Notes under the pieces: model-generated
Databases searched by the model: none
What the model was told of the DNA's origin: nothing
Seen by the model: the letters and a program-made list of their open reading frames with translations, nothing else
Assembly (NCBI GenBank): GCA_036554285.1
Contig: DATBNO010000016.1
Coordinates: 186,001-250,000 of the forward strand
Direction: 5' to 3'
Source: JADGGM01 sp025449955
GTDB taxonomy: Bacteria; Gemmatimonadota; Gemmatimonadetes; Gemmatimonadales; Gemmatimonadaceae
DNA: 64,000 nucleotides
In this document: positions 14,894-23,854 of the stretch, piece after piece
Layout of the letters: each line of letters begins with the position of its first letter
Numbering within the stretch: position 1 is the stretch's first letter
Program-made: the position numbers and the translations under genes

Positions 14894-17629
14894 ATGCCGA
14901 TGACGTCACTGCGCCCTGGAGCGCGCGGCGGACAATGGACGGATCAGGCGCTGGAGTTATTGCGCCTGCGCCCGGGTAGCCGCGCGTCGTCCGACCCGGG
15001 CTCGGCCGGCGTGAGCGATCCGCGCGCGCAAGCACTCTTTGTCTACGCGGGCGCGACCGCCGTCGCCGCGCTCGAGCGCTTGGACACGTCGCGCCACGGC
15101 CTAACGAACAGCGCCGCCGAGCGGCGCCGCGACGAAATCGGCCTGAACGAGATCGCGCACGAGAAGGCGCCGGCATGGTATGTCCAACTCGTCCACGCCT
15201 TCATCAATCCGTTCATCGGCGTCCTCGCCGTACTCGGCGTCGTCTCGTACGCCACCGGCGACGTCAAAGCCGTGATCGTGATCTCGGTGATGGTCACGAT
15301 CAGCGCGCTGCTCAGATTCGTGCAGGAGTTCCGGTCCAATCGCGCCGCATTGGCGCTCAAAGCCATGGTGCGCACGAGCGCCACCGTCGAGCGCACCGAT
15401 GAGCCCACCGACGAGGATCCATCGCCGCGCGCCCGCCGCCGCGAGCTGCCCATCGAAGAGCTCGTCCCCGGCGACGTGATCGCGCTCTCCGCCGGCGACA
15501 TGGTGCCGGCCGACGTCCGCTTCCTGTCGGCCAAGGATCTCTTCGTGAGTCAATCGGCGCTCACGGGCGAGGCCGTGCCGGTCGAGAAGGGCGACGCGCC
15601 GGTCGACGTCGCCTCGGGCACGGTGACGTTAGGCGAACTCCGCAACATCGGTTTCCTCGGCACGTCCGTGGTGAGCGGAACGGCCGCCGCCGTCGTCATC
15701 GCCACCGGCGATCGCACGTACTTCGGCGCGATGGCCAGGAGCCTCATTGGACGCCGGCCCGTCACATCGTTCGACATCGGCGTGAACAAGGTGAGCTGGC
15801 TGCTCATCCGGTTCATGCTCGTGATGGTGCCGATCGTCTTCGTGATCAACGGCGTGTCCAAGGGCGACTGGCTGCAGGCGTTCCTGTTCGGCGTCGCCGT
15901 GGCCGTCGGCCTAACGCCCGAGATGCTGCCGATGATCGTCACCGCGAACCTGGCCAAGGGCGCGGTGGTCATGGCGCGCCACAAGACGATCGTCAAACGC
16001 CTCAATGCCATTCAGAATTTCGGCGCGATGGACGTGCTCTGCACCGACAAGACGGGCACGCTGACGCAGGACCGCATCATCCTCGAGCGCCACCTCAACG
16101 TGGTGGGCGAAGACGATGAGTCGGTGCTCGCGCTCGCCTACCTGAACAGCACGTACCAAACGGGGCTCCGCAGCCTGCTCGATCGCGCGGTGCTCGAGCA
16201 CAAGGATCTGCGGGAAGAGCTGCGCGTCGAGCGGGATTTCCGCAAAGTCGACGAGATCCCGTGGGACTTCGCGCGCAAGCGCATGTCCGTCGTCCTCGAG
16301 GAGAAGCAGACGGCGCACGTGCTCATCTGCAAAGGCGCCGTCGAAGAAATTCTCGCCGTCTGCACGCAAGTGCGCGACGAGGACGTGGTCACGCCGCTCA
16401 CGACCGATGCCGCCGAGAGCGCCGTCGATCTGTCGCGCGAGCTGAATGAAGACGGGTTGCGCGTCGTCGCCGTCGCCTATCGCGAATTCCCCGTGCACGA
16501 TCGCGCGTACGCCGTGAGCGACGAGTCATCTCTCGTGCTCGCGGGGTTCATCGGCTTTCTCGATCCGCCCAAGGAAACTGCCGGCCCCGCGCTCACCGCG
16601 CTCCGTGACCACGGCGTCGCCGTCAAGATCCTCACCGGCGACAACGACGTCATCGCGCGCAAGGTGTGCCACGACGTCGGTCTCGAGCCCGGCGACATCG
16701 CGTTAGGCGCGGACCTGGAAGCGCTGTCCGACGACGAGTTGTCGGACTTGGCCGCGCGCACCACGATCTTCGCCAAGCTCACGCCCACGCAGAAGACGCG
16801 TATCGTCGGCGCCCTGCGCAGCCGCGGCCACACGGTAGGATTCCTGGGCGACGGCATCAACGACGCCGGCGCGCTGCGCGAAGCCGACGTCGGCATCTCC
16901 GTCGATTCCGCCGTCGACATCGCGAAGGAATACGCCGACATCATCCTGCTCGAGAAAAGCTTGATGGTGCTCGAGGAAGGCGTCCTCGAGGGACGCAAGA
17001 CCTTCGGCAACATCATGAAGTACATCAAAATGACGGCGAGCTCGAACTTCGGGAACGTGTTCAGCGTGATCATCGCCAGCGCGTTCCTGCCGTTCTTGCC
17101 CATGCTCCCGATCCAGCTGCTCATCCAGAATCTGCTCTACGACATCTCGCAGATTTCGATTCCCTTCGACGAAATGGACCCCGAGTACCTCGCGCGTCCG
17201 CGCATTTGGAAAGCGGATGACATCGGACGGTTCATGGTGTGCATCGGGCCGATTAGCTCGATCTTCGACGTCGCCACCTTCCTCCTCATGTGGTACGTGT
17301 TCAAGGCGAACGCCGTGCAGCACCAGGCGCTGTTCCAGTCGGCGTGGTTCGTCGAAGGCCTCTTGTCGCAAACGCTCATCGTGCACATGATCCGCACCGC
17401 CAAAGTGCCGTTCGTGCAGAGCCGCGCCGCGTGGCCGGTGCTCGCCCTCACGGCCACGATCATGGTCATCGGCATCGCGCTCCCCTTCATCACGTTAGGC
17501 GAACGCGTCGGCCTCGAGCCGCTCCCCGCCGGATATTTCGCGTGGCTGATCGCTATCCTGTTGTCGTACGGCTTGCTCACGCAAGTCGTGAAGACCCGCT
17601 ACATCCGGCGCTTCCGCGCCTGGCTCTGA
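14894..17629 (+). CDS. mgtA: Mg2+-translocating P-type ATPase (MgtA/MgtB, type IIIB)
   Basis: 911-residue ATP-driven Mg2+ importer of the cytoplasmic membrane. P-type hallmarks: actuator TGEAVPVEK, phosphorylation site DKTGTLT (Asp385), hinge LTGDNDV and GDGINDAGALREADVGISV. The membrane motif VGLTPEMLPMIV is diagnostic of the MgtA subgroup. About ten transmembrane helices. ATG at 14894 chosen: GGGAGG lies 9 bases upstream and the 5' leader carries the riboswitch; an upstream in-frame TTG (14825) would translate through it. Expression should rise when Mg2+ is low. The next gene begins 6 bases after the stop but has no evident functional tie. Confidence 0.95.
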   Translation: MPMTSLRPGARGGQWTDQALELLRLRPGSRASSDPGSAGVSDPRAQALFVYAGATAVAALERLDTSRHGLTNSAAERRRDEIGLNEIAHEKAPAWYVQLVHAFINPFIGVLAVLGVVSYATGDVKAVIVISVMVTISALLRFVQEFRSNRAALALKAMVRTSATVERTDEPTDEDPSPRARRRELPIEELVPGDVIALSAGDMVPADVRFLSAKDLFVSQSALTGEAVPVEKGDAPVDVASGTVTLGELRNIGFLGTSVVSGTAAAVVIATGDRTYFGAMARSLIGRRPVTSFDIGVNKVSWLLIRFMLVMVPIVFVINGVSKGDWLQAFLFGVAVAVGLTPEMLPMIVTANLAKGAVVMARHKTIVKRLNAIQNFGAMDVLCTDKTGTLTQDRIILERHLNVVGEDDESVLALAYLNSTYQTGLRSLLDRAVLEHKDLREELRVERDFRKVDEIPWDFARKRMSVVLEEKQTAHVLICKGAVEEILAVCTQVRDEDVVTPLTTDAAESAVDLSRELNEDGLRVVAVAYREFPVHDRAYAVSDESSLVLAGFIGFLDPPKETAGPALTALRDHGVAVKILTGDNDVIARKVCHDVGLEPGDIALGADLEALSDDELSDLAARTTIFAKLTPTQKTRIVGALRSRGHTVGFLGDGINDAGALREADVGISVDSAVDIAKEYADIILLEKSLMVLEEGVLEGRKTFGNIMKYIKMTASSNFGNVFSVIIASAFLPFLPMLPIQLLIQNLLYDISQISIPFDEMDPEYLARPRIWKADDIGRFMVCIGPISSIFDVATFLLMWYVFKANAVQHQALFQSAWFVEGLLSQTLIVHMIRTAKVPFVQSRAAWPVLALTATIMVIGIALPFITLGERVGLEPLPAGYFAWLIAILLSYGLLTQVVKTRYIRRFRAWL

Positions 17630-17635
17630 GCCCGA

Positions 17636-18688
17636 ATGCGATTCTCTTCCATGATCCACGCCGTCGATGCGCACGCCTGCGGCGAGCCCGGCCGCGTGAT
17701 CGTCGGTGGCGTGCTCGACGTGCCCGGCGCAACGATGTTCGAGAAGATGTGTCACCTGCGCGACCACGGCGACGCACTGCGGCTCCGCATGCTGCGCGAG
17801 CCACGCGGATATCCGGCCGCGAACTGCAACGTGATTCTGCCGCCCACGCATCCGGATGCGGATGCGGGGTTCGTGATCATGGAGCAGGTCGAGTATCCGG
17901 GCATGTCGGGCACGAACACGATCTGCGTCGCGACGGTGTTGCTCGAGACCGGCATGATCCCGATGCGCGAGCCGTTCACCGAGCTCACACTCGAGACGCC
18001 CGCCGGTCTGGTCCGCGTGCGCGCCGACTGCGAGCAGGGCAAGGTGCGCCGCGTCACCTTCCGCAACGTGCCGGCCTTCGCCGTGCACCTGGACGCGCCG
18101 GTCGAGGTCCCGCACCTTGGTACCGTGCCGGTCGACGTCGCCTACGGCGGCATGTTCTACGTCATCGCCGACGCGGCGCGCTTCGGTCTTCGCCTAACGC
18201 CAGACGAAGGGCGCGACATCGTCCGGATCGGCGAGATGATCAAGGCGGCCGCGCGCGAGCAGCTCCCGGTGACGCATCCCGAGCAACCCGGATTCACCGG
18301 CATCACGATCGCGCAGTTGTCGGGAGCGCCCGCCGCCGGCAGCGCGCACGCGCGGAACGCAGTGGTCGTGTCGACGGGCACGCTCGATTGGAATCGGCCG
18401 GCCACCTGGACCGGCGCCCTCGACCGCTCGCCGTGCGGCACCGGCACCTGCGCCAAGATGGCGACCCTCCACGCGCGCGGCCGGCTTCCCCTCGAGCGCG
18501 ACTTCCATCACGAGGGTGTGTTAGGCACAGTGTTCACCGGACGGCTCGTCGCCGAGACGACGGTGGGCCAGTACCGCGCCGTGGTGCCGACGCTGAGCGG
18601 CCAGGCCTGGATCACGGGGTTCAGCTCGTACGTGCTCGATCCGAGCGACCCGTTCCCCGACGGGTTCACCGTCGGCGACATTTGGTGA
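17636..18688 (+). CDS. Proline racemase superfamily enzyme, Ser/Cys type (hydroxyproline dehydratase or epimerase)
   Basis: 350-residue cytosolic enzyme of the proline racemase fold. The first catalytic position, Cys in racemases, is Ser91 here (PGMSGTNT); the second is Cys267 (DRSPCGTGTCAK). In this family Cys/Cys proteins are proline racemases or 4-hydroxyproline 2-epimerases. Ser/Cys and Thr/Cys proteins include trans-3-hydroxy-L-proline dehydratases, though Ser/Cys members with 4-Hyp epimerase activity are known too. A Cys/Cys paralogue sits at 61453 in the hydroxyproline operon, so this one plausibly handles 3-hydroxyproline. It starts 6 bases after mgtA and is convergent with two sugar-hydrolase genes. 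Ser91 is directly seen; the precise reaction is inference. Confidence 0.85.
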   Translation: MRFSSMIHAVDAHACGEPGRVIVGGVLDVPGATMFEKMCHLRDHGDALRLRMLREPRGYPAANCNVILPPTHPDADAGFVIMEQVEYPGMSGTNTICVATVLLETGMIPMREPFTELTLETPAGLVRVRADCEQGKVRRVTFRNVPAFAVHLDAPVEVPHLGTVPVDVAYGGMFYVIADAARFGLRLTPDEGRDIVRIGEMIKAAAREQLPVTHPEQPGFTGITIAQLSGAPAAGSAHARNAVVVSTGTLDWNRPATWTGALDRSPCGTGTCAKMATLHARGRLPLERDFHHEGVLGTVFTGRLVAETTVGQYRAVVPTLSGQAWITGFSSYVLDPSDPFPDGFTVGDIW

Positions 18689-18713
18689 CGGCGCCCCAGA
18701 ACGCGGCGCTGCG

Positions 18714-20522
18714 TTAGGCGCCCAGCCCGTCCTTTGCCTTCGCGATCACCGCCGCCATCTCGGCGCGGTAGGTCGTGAACGTGTCGTCGACCACGTTCAG
18801 CGTCGGGATCTGGCCCGCGCGTAGCGAGAGTGTCTGCGCATCCCATGTGTTGAATCCCGACTCGTGCACGCCGCTGCTGCCGCGCCCCGGCGCCGGATGA
18901 CTCAGATGCTGGAAGAACCGCGCGTAGCGCTGCACGTGCTCGCGCACCGCCCACTGCGAGAACGACTGGTAGAACGGAATGAACGCCATGAGCGCGTCGT
19001 AGTGCATCTCACCGCATGCCAACACACCCGGGTGTGCGCGAGCGAGGCCGTCCACGAGCCGGCGCATCCCGTCGTGCATGTCAGCGCGCGGATTGTTCAC
19101 CCACCCGCCGGCGATATCCAGGAAGTACGCATCCACGCCATAGCGTGTGATGACATCACCGATGCGCTCCGACAGCCACGTGCGCCATGCATCGACGCCG
19201 AGGTTCATGTAGGACAGCCAGCCGTCTTGATGGCGGTCGTTGTCCCAGTCCACCCAGTTGAGGTCGAGCGTATCGCCGTCGATCTTCGCCGTCGCGGCGC
19301 CCGCAATCGCCGCGAAACCCGGCGCGTGCCGGTTCGCCGCGTTGGCGCCGAACATCGGCATGAACGTGACGCCCAGGTCGTGCCCGGCCTGCACCAGCTG
19401 GCGCAGTCCCGCTTCGCCGCCTAACCGACCGGCGGCTTCGTATCGCGGATAGTCCCAATAGTACCGCCCGTCCCACGAGGGCAGAAACGCGAGGACGCGA
19501 TCGCCCTCGATCTGCGTCGCCGTCCATCGCACGATCTCGAGCATGCGCGCGAAATCGTTGAACACGTAGCCGGTGTAGTGCATGCCGTGCAACGTCAGCA
19601 CCAGGGACGTGCGCGTGAGCCACGCCGGCACGTCGCGACGCCGCGCCCACTCCGTTAGGCGGTAAGACCGCGCGACGTGATCGAAGTGCGGCGCGACGGC
19701 GGTCTCGAGCGTCGTCGCGCGGGCCAGGCGCCACGATGGCGTCGAGACCTCCGTCCGCGAGAGCCAACCCTCCGTCTCATGCACCGCTTCTACCCGGTAT
19801 TCCGACGCGCCCGGCTGCAAGTAGAACCGCTTCGTCCGCACATGCTCGTCGAGCGATGAGATCGATGTGAACGCGCCGTCGCCCTGCTGCACCACGACTA
19901 ACGGAGTCGGCATCCCGGCCGCCTCGCCGGGGCCGAATAGATCGCCGCCGCTGAACGGATAGCCGAACAACAGCTCGTCGTCCCGCGGATCGAAGAACGG
20001 CTGCCCAGCGGCCGACACCCGGCCACGCGGGATTCCCCGCACGACCGTCGTGATCGCCTTGATCGGCCGCGACAACGACGCATGAACGCGCCACGTCACG
20101 GCGCGGTCGCTCTCGCGCTTGAGCTCCAGCGCCACCCGCCCCGCTGCCGTTTGTTGCCCGCCGGCCCAGATCAACCGGTCGCACGTCACCCGCACGCCGT
20201 CGTCCGTGACCTCCGCGCGCATCGCGGCGCGATCGAGCCCGTAGACGTTCTCGTACGTGAACACGAGCACGCCAAACCGGTACGCTTCGAACACAACCGA
20301 CGGCTCGGGAAAATCGAAGCTGAATTTGTCGTAAGCCCGCCCCCGCGGCGGAACGAACACGCCGCTCGTCGAAGTCAGCGGCACGATGTCCGGGCCGGCT
20401 CTCGCCGCATGAGGCGCGCCCTCTTCGCCTAACGGAGCGGCCGCGCGCGGGGCGATCAGCGCCCCCGCCGAGGTCGCACCGAGGATCTTGAGAGCATCCC
20501 GTCGGGAGAGCGGTCCGGTCAC
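18714..20522 (-). CDS. Tat-exported putative glycoside hydrolase (TIM-barrel-like), family not recognised
   Basis: 602-residue exported protein with a Tat signal (LSRRDALKILGATSAGALIAP). The N-terminal third is beta-rich (about 60-260), like the super-sandwich domains that precede glycosidase barrels. The C-terminal half has barrel-like motifs with acidic residues: LAFLPSWDGRYYWDYPRY, LDLNWVDWDN, GVDAYFLDIAGGW and VLACGEMHYDALM. The Asp in YFLDIAGG and the Glu in CGEMHYD are catalytic candidates. GTG start; 22 bases downstream of the GH127 gene, so almost surely one operon for a plant or polysaccharide substrate. Its TAA stop lies in a GCCTAAC heptamer. I cannot name the CAZy family. Confidence 0.6.
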   Translation of the reverse strand: MTGPLSRRDALKILGATSAGALIAPRAAAPLGEEGAPHAARAGPDIVPLTSTSGVFVPPRGRAYDKFSFDFPEPSVVFEAYRFGVLVFTYENVYGLDRAAMRAEVTDDGVRVTCDRLIWAGGQQTAAGRVALELKRESDRAVTWRVHASLSRPIKAITTVVRGIPRGRVSAAGQPFFDPRDDELLFGYPFSGGDLFGPGEAAGMPTPLVVVQQGDGAFTSISSLDEHVRTKRFYLQPGASEYRVEAVHETEGWLSRTEVSTPSWRLARATTLETAVAPHFDHVARSYRLTEWARRRDVPAWLTRTSLVLTLHGMHYTGYVFNDFARMLEIVRWTATQIEGDRVLAFLPSWDGRYYWDYPRYEAAGRLGGEAGLRQLVQAGHDLGVTFMPMFGANAANRHAPGFAAIAGAATAKIDGDTLDLNWVDWDNDRHQDGWLSYMNLGVDAWRTWLSERIGDVITRYGVDAYFLDIAGGWVNNPRADMHDGMRRLVDGLARAHPGVLACGEMHYDALMAFIPFYQSFSQWAVREHVQRYARFFQHLSHPAPGRGSSGVHESGFNTWDAQTLSLRAGQIPTLNVVDDTFTTYRAEMAAVIAKAKDGLGA

Positions 20523-20544
20523 GCGACGGCTCCCGCCTCGAGCG

Positions 20545-22485
20545 TCATATCTGGCGCGACGCGACCTTCCAATACACGGCGTACCGCTCGTCGATCACCG
20601 TGTTGAGCGGCACCAACGTCACGTCCGTCGCCTGCCCAACGGTGCGAAACTCCAGCGGCGCGCCCGCGCCCGAGCGTCGCGTGATCCACGTGGACAGTTC
20701 GCCCCGAGCCGCCGCGAACGACGGCGCCGACACAGGATCGGACCCGTACTCCGGCACCGTGCGCGGCTTCGTCGGCTCGGCGCGCAGGACGTCGGACGTG
20801 AGGCCCGTCGTGCCTAACCGACCGGCCAGCACCAGCGGACCGTACATGATCGCCTGGACCGTGCCGTCGTCGGGCATCGGATGCGCGTGCAGCGCCATCG
20901 GCATCGTCACGCTCACATGGTCGCCGTCCCGCCACGTGCGGTCGAGCACCAGGTAGCTGCTCGGCGCCGCGAAGGCATCCAGCGCCCGCCCGTTGAGCGA
21001 CGCCGATCCGCCGCGCCCGACCCAGTACGGCACACGCACGCGCAACGCGAACCGCGTCGGCCGCGCGCAGTGCACCGTGAGCTGCGTCGTGTCCTCGAGC
21101 GGAAAGCGAGTGTCCTGCACCAACCGCACGCCGCGCTCCTGCCAATCCAACTCCGATGCGATGAACAGGTTGACGTACACGCCGGCGTCATCCTGGAAAT
21201 AGATGCTGTCGCCGAACTTGGAGAACGACTCGAGACCGGTGCCGTTGCAGCACCAGAAGGACTCGTTCGGCCGTCCGAAGAGTTTCCAGTATCCGGACGC
21301 CAACGGCACATAGTAGAGCGTCATGCCGTCGCTCGGATGCTGCGTCCCCAAAATGCCGTTGAACAAGGCGCGCTCGTAGAAGTCCGCGCAGCGCGGGTCC
21401 GCCGTCCACCCGAACACGTGCCGGGTCAACTTGAGCATGTTGTACGTCGTACAGCACTCCTGTGTGTACCCGCTCAGTTGCGTCGACAACACGTCGGGCG
21501 CCGCACCCCAATCCTCGCCGTTGCTCGTACCGCCCGTGCAGTACGCCCGGTGCCCCGTCACTTCGCGCCAGAAGTAGTCGGCCACCGCGTGAGACCGCGT
21601 GTCGCCGACGGTTTCGTATCGCCGCGCGGCGCCGATGATCTTCGGGATCGTCGTGTTGACGTGCAGCCCCTTGAGCTCGTCGCGCCCTTCGGCTAACGGA
21701 GCGAATACTCGCTCGTGGTCGAACCGGTGCGCGAGGGACGCCCACTGCGCATCGCCGCTGACGGCCGCCAGGTTGTACAGCACCTCGTTCATGCCGCCGT
21801 ACTCGCGCTCCAACACGCGCGCCATCGCCTCGTCGCCTAACGGAGAGACCCATCCGCGCGTCCACGTCGCCAACCCCAAGAGCACCGTCATGGCCTGTGC
21901 ATTGCCCGAATACGTGTACGTGTCCAGCAACCCCGCCATGATCTTGTGGATCGTGTAGAACGGCGCCCACACGTTCTTCCCCTCGCGCAGCCGGTCGAAA
22001 AACTCTTCCGGAAATGCGCTCACGTATCCGTTCCCGTGCGCCTGCTGGCATTGCGCCAACACACTCACCACGTACGCGCCGCGCTTGCGAAGCTCGGGAT
22101 CGCGCATGCTCGTGCTCATGAGCGCGCACCCCGACATGAAGTGACCGGTGTAGTGGCCGCGCAGCTCGTTCACCGGCGCCTCCCATCCGCCAAGCGGCTC
22201 GGCGGATGAGGGCAGACCCGCGGTCACGCGGAACATGTGCAACAGTCGGTCGGGATCGACGCTCGACAGATGCCGGTGGGCAATCTCAGCGGCGTCGAGG
22301 AACGGCCCCGGCCTCAATTGGACGCGCGCTAGATCGAATGGACGCACGATGGAAGGATCGGCGACGCGCCGCGATGCGTGTTGCGACACGCGATCCGCCA
22401 ATGCCGTGTGCGGCCAGATGGTCGCCGCAGCGGCCGCGGCTGCCGTTCCAAGTACGAACTGCCGGCGCGTTACGTCGCCACTCAT
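20545..22485 (-). CDS. GH127-family beta-L-arabinofuranosidase (DUF1680), Tat-exported
   Basis: 646-residue exported enzyme with Tat signal TRRQFVLGTAAAAAAAT. The (alpha/alpha)6-barrel of the GH127/DUF1680 family is recognisable (LGGWEAPVNELRGHYTGHFMSGCAL). The zinc and catalytic set of HypBA1 is intact: Glu and Cys in YTQECCTTYN (about residues 340-342) and the Cys-Cys pair in FWCCNGTGLE (about 410). In HypBA1 the nucleophile is the first Cys of that pair. Family members release L-arabinose from beta-linked arabinofuranosides, notably those on hydroxyproline of plant extensins. First gene of a two-gene unit with the putative glycosidase; divergent from bioF. Substrate specificity is inference. 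Confidence 0.88.
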   Translation of the reverse strand: MSGDVTRRQFVLGTAAAAAAATIWPHTALADRVSQHASRRVADPSIVRPFDLARVQLRPGPFLDAAEIAHRHLSSVDPDRLLHMFRVTAGLPSSAEPLGGWEAPVNELRGHYTGHFMSGCALMSTSMRDPELRKRGAYVVSVLAQCQQAHGNGYVSAFPEEFFDRLREGKNVWAPFYTIHKIMAGLLDTYTYSGNAQAMTVLLGLATWTRGWVSPLGDEAMARVLEREYGGMNEVLYNLAAVSGDAQWASLAHRFDHERVFAPLAEGRDELKGLHVNTTIPKIIGAARRYETVGDTRSHAVADYFWREVTGHRAYCTGGTSNGEDWGAAPDVLSTQLSGYTQECCTTYNMLKLTRHVFGWTADPRCADFYERALFNGILGTQHPSDGMTLYYVPLASGYWKLFGRPNESFWCCNGTGLESFSKFGDSIYFQDDAGVYVNLFIASELDWQERGVRLVQDTRFPLEDTTQLTVHCARPTRFALRVRVPYWVGRGGSASLNGRALDAFAAPSSYLVLDRTWRDGDHVSVTMPMALHAHPMPDDGTVQAIMYGPLVLAGRLGTTGLTSDVLRAEPTKPRTVPEYGSDPVSAPSFAAARGELSTWITRRSGAGAPLEFRTVGQATDVTLVPLNTVIDERYAVYWKVASRQI

Positions 22486-22645
22486 GGATCGACTCCGCTC
22501 TCTCGACCCGAGATCGTCAGTCGCAATCGCACACTCGGTGCGCAGCGACCCCCGATTGCGATGCTAGCCCGGGGCGCTCGCCGCGTCAATGCTGCATCTC
22601 CGAACCGCTTGACCCGGCGTCGTCGAGACGGGTAGTCTCCGAACC

Positions 22646-23854
22646 ATGTCATCTCATGCGACTGCGCTCCACCACACGACGCTCGATGCCGCGCTCCGCC
22701 GCGATCTCTCGGTGCTCGATCGCGCGAACTTGAGACGCGTGACGCACCCGGTGAGCGAGCGTCGCGGCGCGGCCGTGTCTGCCAGCGGTCGCCTCGCCAT
22801 CGATTTCTCGTCTAACGACTATCTCGGCCTCGCCGCAGACCCGCGCATCGCCGACGCCATCGCGGCTGCGCTCCAGCGTGAAGGCACCGGTGCAGCCGCG
22901 GCGCGCCTCATTTCGGGCACGAACGAGCTGCACGAAGAGCTCGAGGTCGCACTCGCGGCCTTCAAGGGCACCGAGGCTGCACTGCTGTTCTCGAGTGGGT
23001 ATGCCGCCAACGCGGGCGCGATCCCCGCGCTGGCCTCGCGCGGCGATATCATCTACGCCGATGCCCTGAATCACGCGTCACTCATCGATGGCTGCCGCCT
23101 CTCGCGCGCCGAGGTCAAGATTTTCCCCCACCTCGATGTCGATCGGTTGGATGACATGCTGCGCGACGACGCGGAGCACGACGGCCGCCGCTGGATCGTC
23201 GTCGATGCCGTGTTCTCGATGGACGGCGACGCGTTCCCGCTCGACGCGCTCGTGGCCCTCGCGCACGAGCACCACGCCTTCACGTACGTCGACGACGCGC
23301 ACGGCACCGGTCTGTTAGGCCAAAACGGCCGCGGCTCGGCCGAGCGGTGGAACGTCGAACATCAGGTCGACGTGAACATGGGCACGCTCGGCAAAGCGAT
23401 CGGCACCACCGGTGCGTTCATCGCCGGGTCGCAGGTGCTCCGCGATTGGCTGCTCAATCGCGCCCGCCCGTTCGTCTTCACCACCGCCGCGCCGCCGGCG
23501 CTGGCCGCCGGCACGCTCGAGGCGCTGCGCATCGTCCAGGCGGAGCCGTGGCGCCGCGCGCGCCTGCGCACCAACGCGCGCGCGCTCCGCGATGGACTCC
23601 GTGCGTTAGGCTGCGACCCCGCCGGCGACGACGATGGGCACATCATCCCGCTCATCATCGGCGAAGCCGCCGCCACGGCACGCGCCGGCGCGTCGCTGCG
23701 CGAGCGCGGGTTCCTCGTCGGCGCCGTGCGGCCGCCCACCGTTCCGTTAGGCGGCTCCCGCTTGCGCGTCACCGCGAGCGCCGCGCACACCCCCGAGCAG
23801 ATCGCGCAGCTGCTCGGTGCACTCCGCGACGTGCTGCCGCGTCGCGCGTCGTGA
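22646..23854 (+). CDS. bioF: 8-amino-7-oxononanoate synthase BioF
   Basis: 402-residue PLP enzyme that condenses pimeloyl-thioester and L-alanine to KAPA, the first ring-forming step of biotin synthesis. Fold-type I alpha-oxoamine synthase motifs: FSSNDYLGLA, LFSSGYAANAGAI, VDDAHGTG and the PLP-lysine segment GTLGKAIGTTGAF. Length is usual. First gene of bioF-bioA-bioD-bioB; its TGA stop overlaps the GTG start of bioA (GTGA). No clear Shine-Dalgarno precedes the ATG and no biotin repressor site was recognised in the 160-base divergent gap with GH127. Confidence 0.95.
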   Translation: MSSHATALHHTTLDAALRRDLSVLDRANLRRVTHPVSERRGAAVSASGRLAIDFSSNDYLGLAADPRIADAIAAALQREGTGAAAARLISGTNELHEELEVALAAFKGTEAALLFSSGYAANAGAIPALASRGDIIYADALNHASLIDGCRLSRAEVKIFPHLDVDRLDDMLRDDAEHDGRRWIVVDAVFSMDGDAFPLDALVALAHEHHAFTYVDDAHGTGLLGQNGRGSAERWNVEHQVDVNMGTLGKAIGTTGAFIAGSQVLRDWLLNRARPFVFTTAAPPALAAGTLEALRIVQAEPWRRARLRTNARALRDGLRALGCDPAGDDDGHIIPLIIGEAAATARAGASLRERGFLVGAVRPPTVPLGGSRLRVTASAAHTPEQIAQLLGALRDVLPRRAS

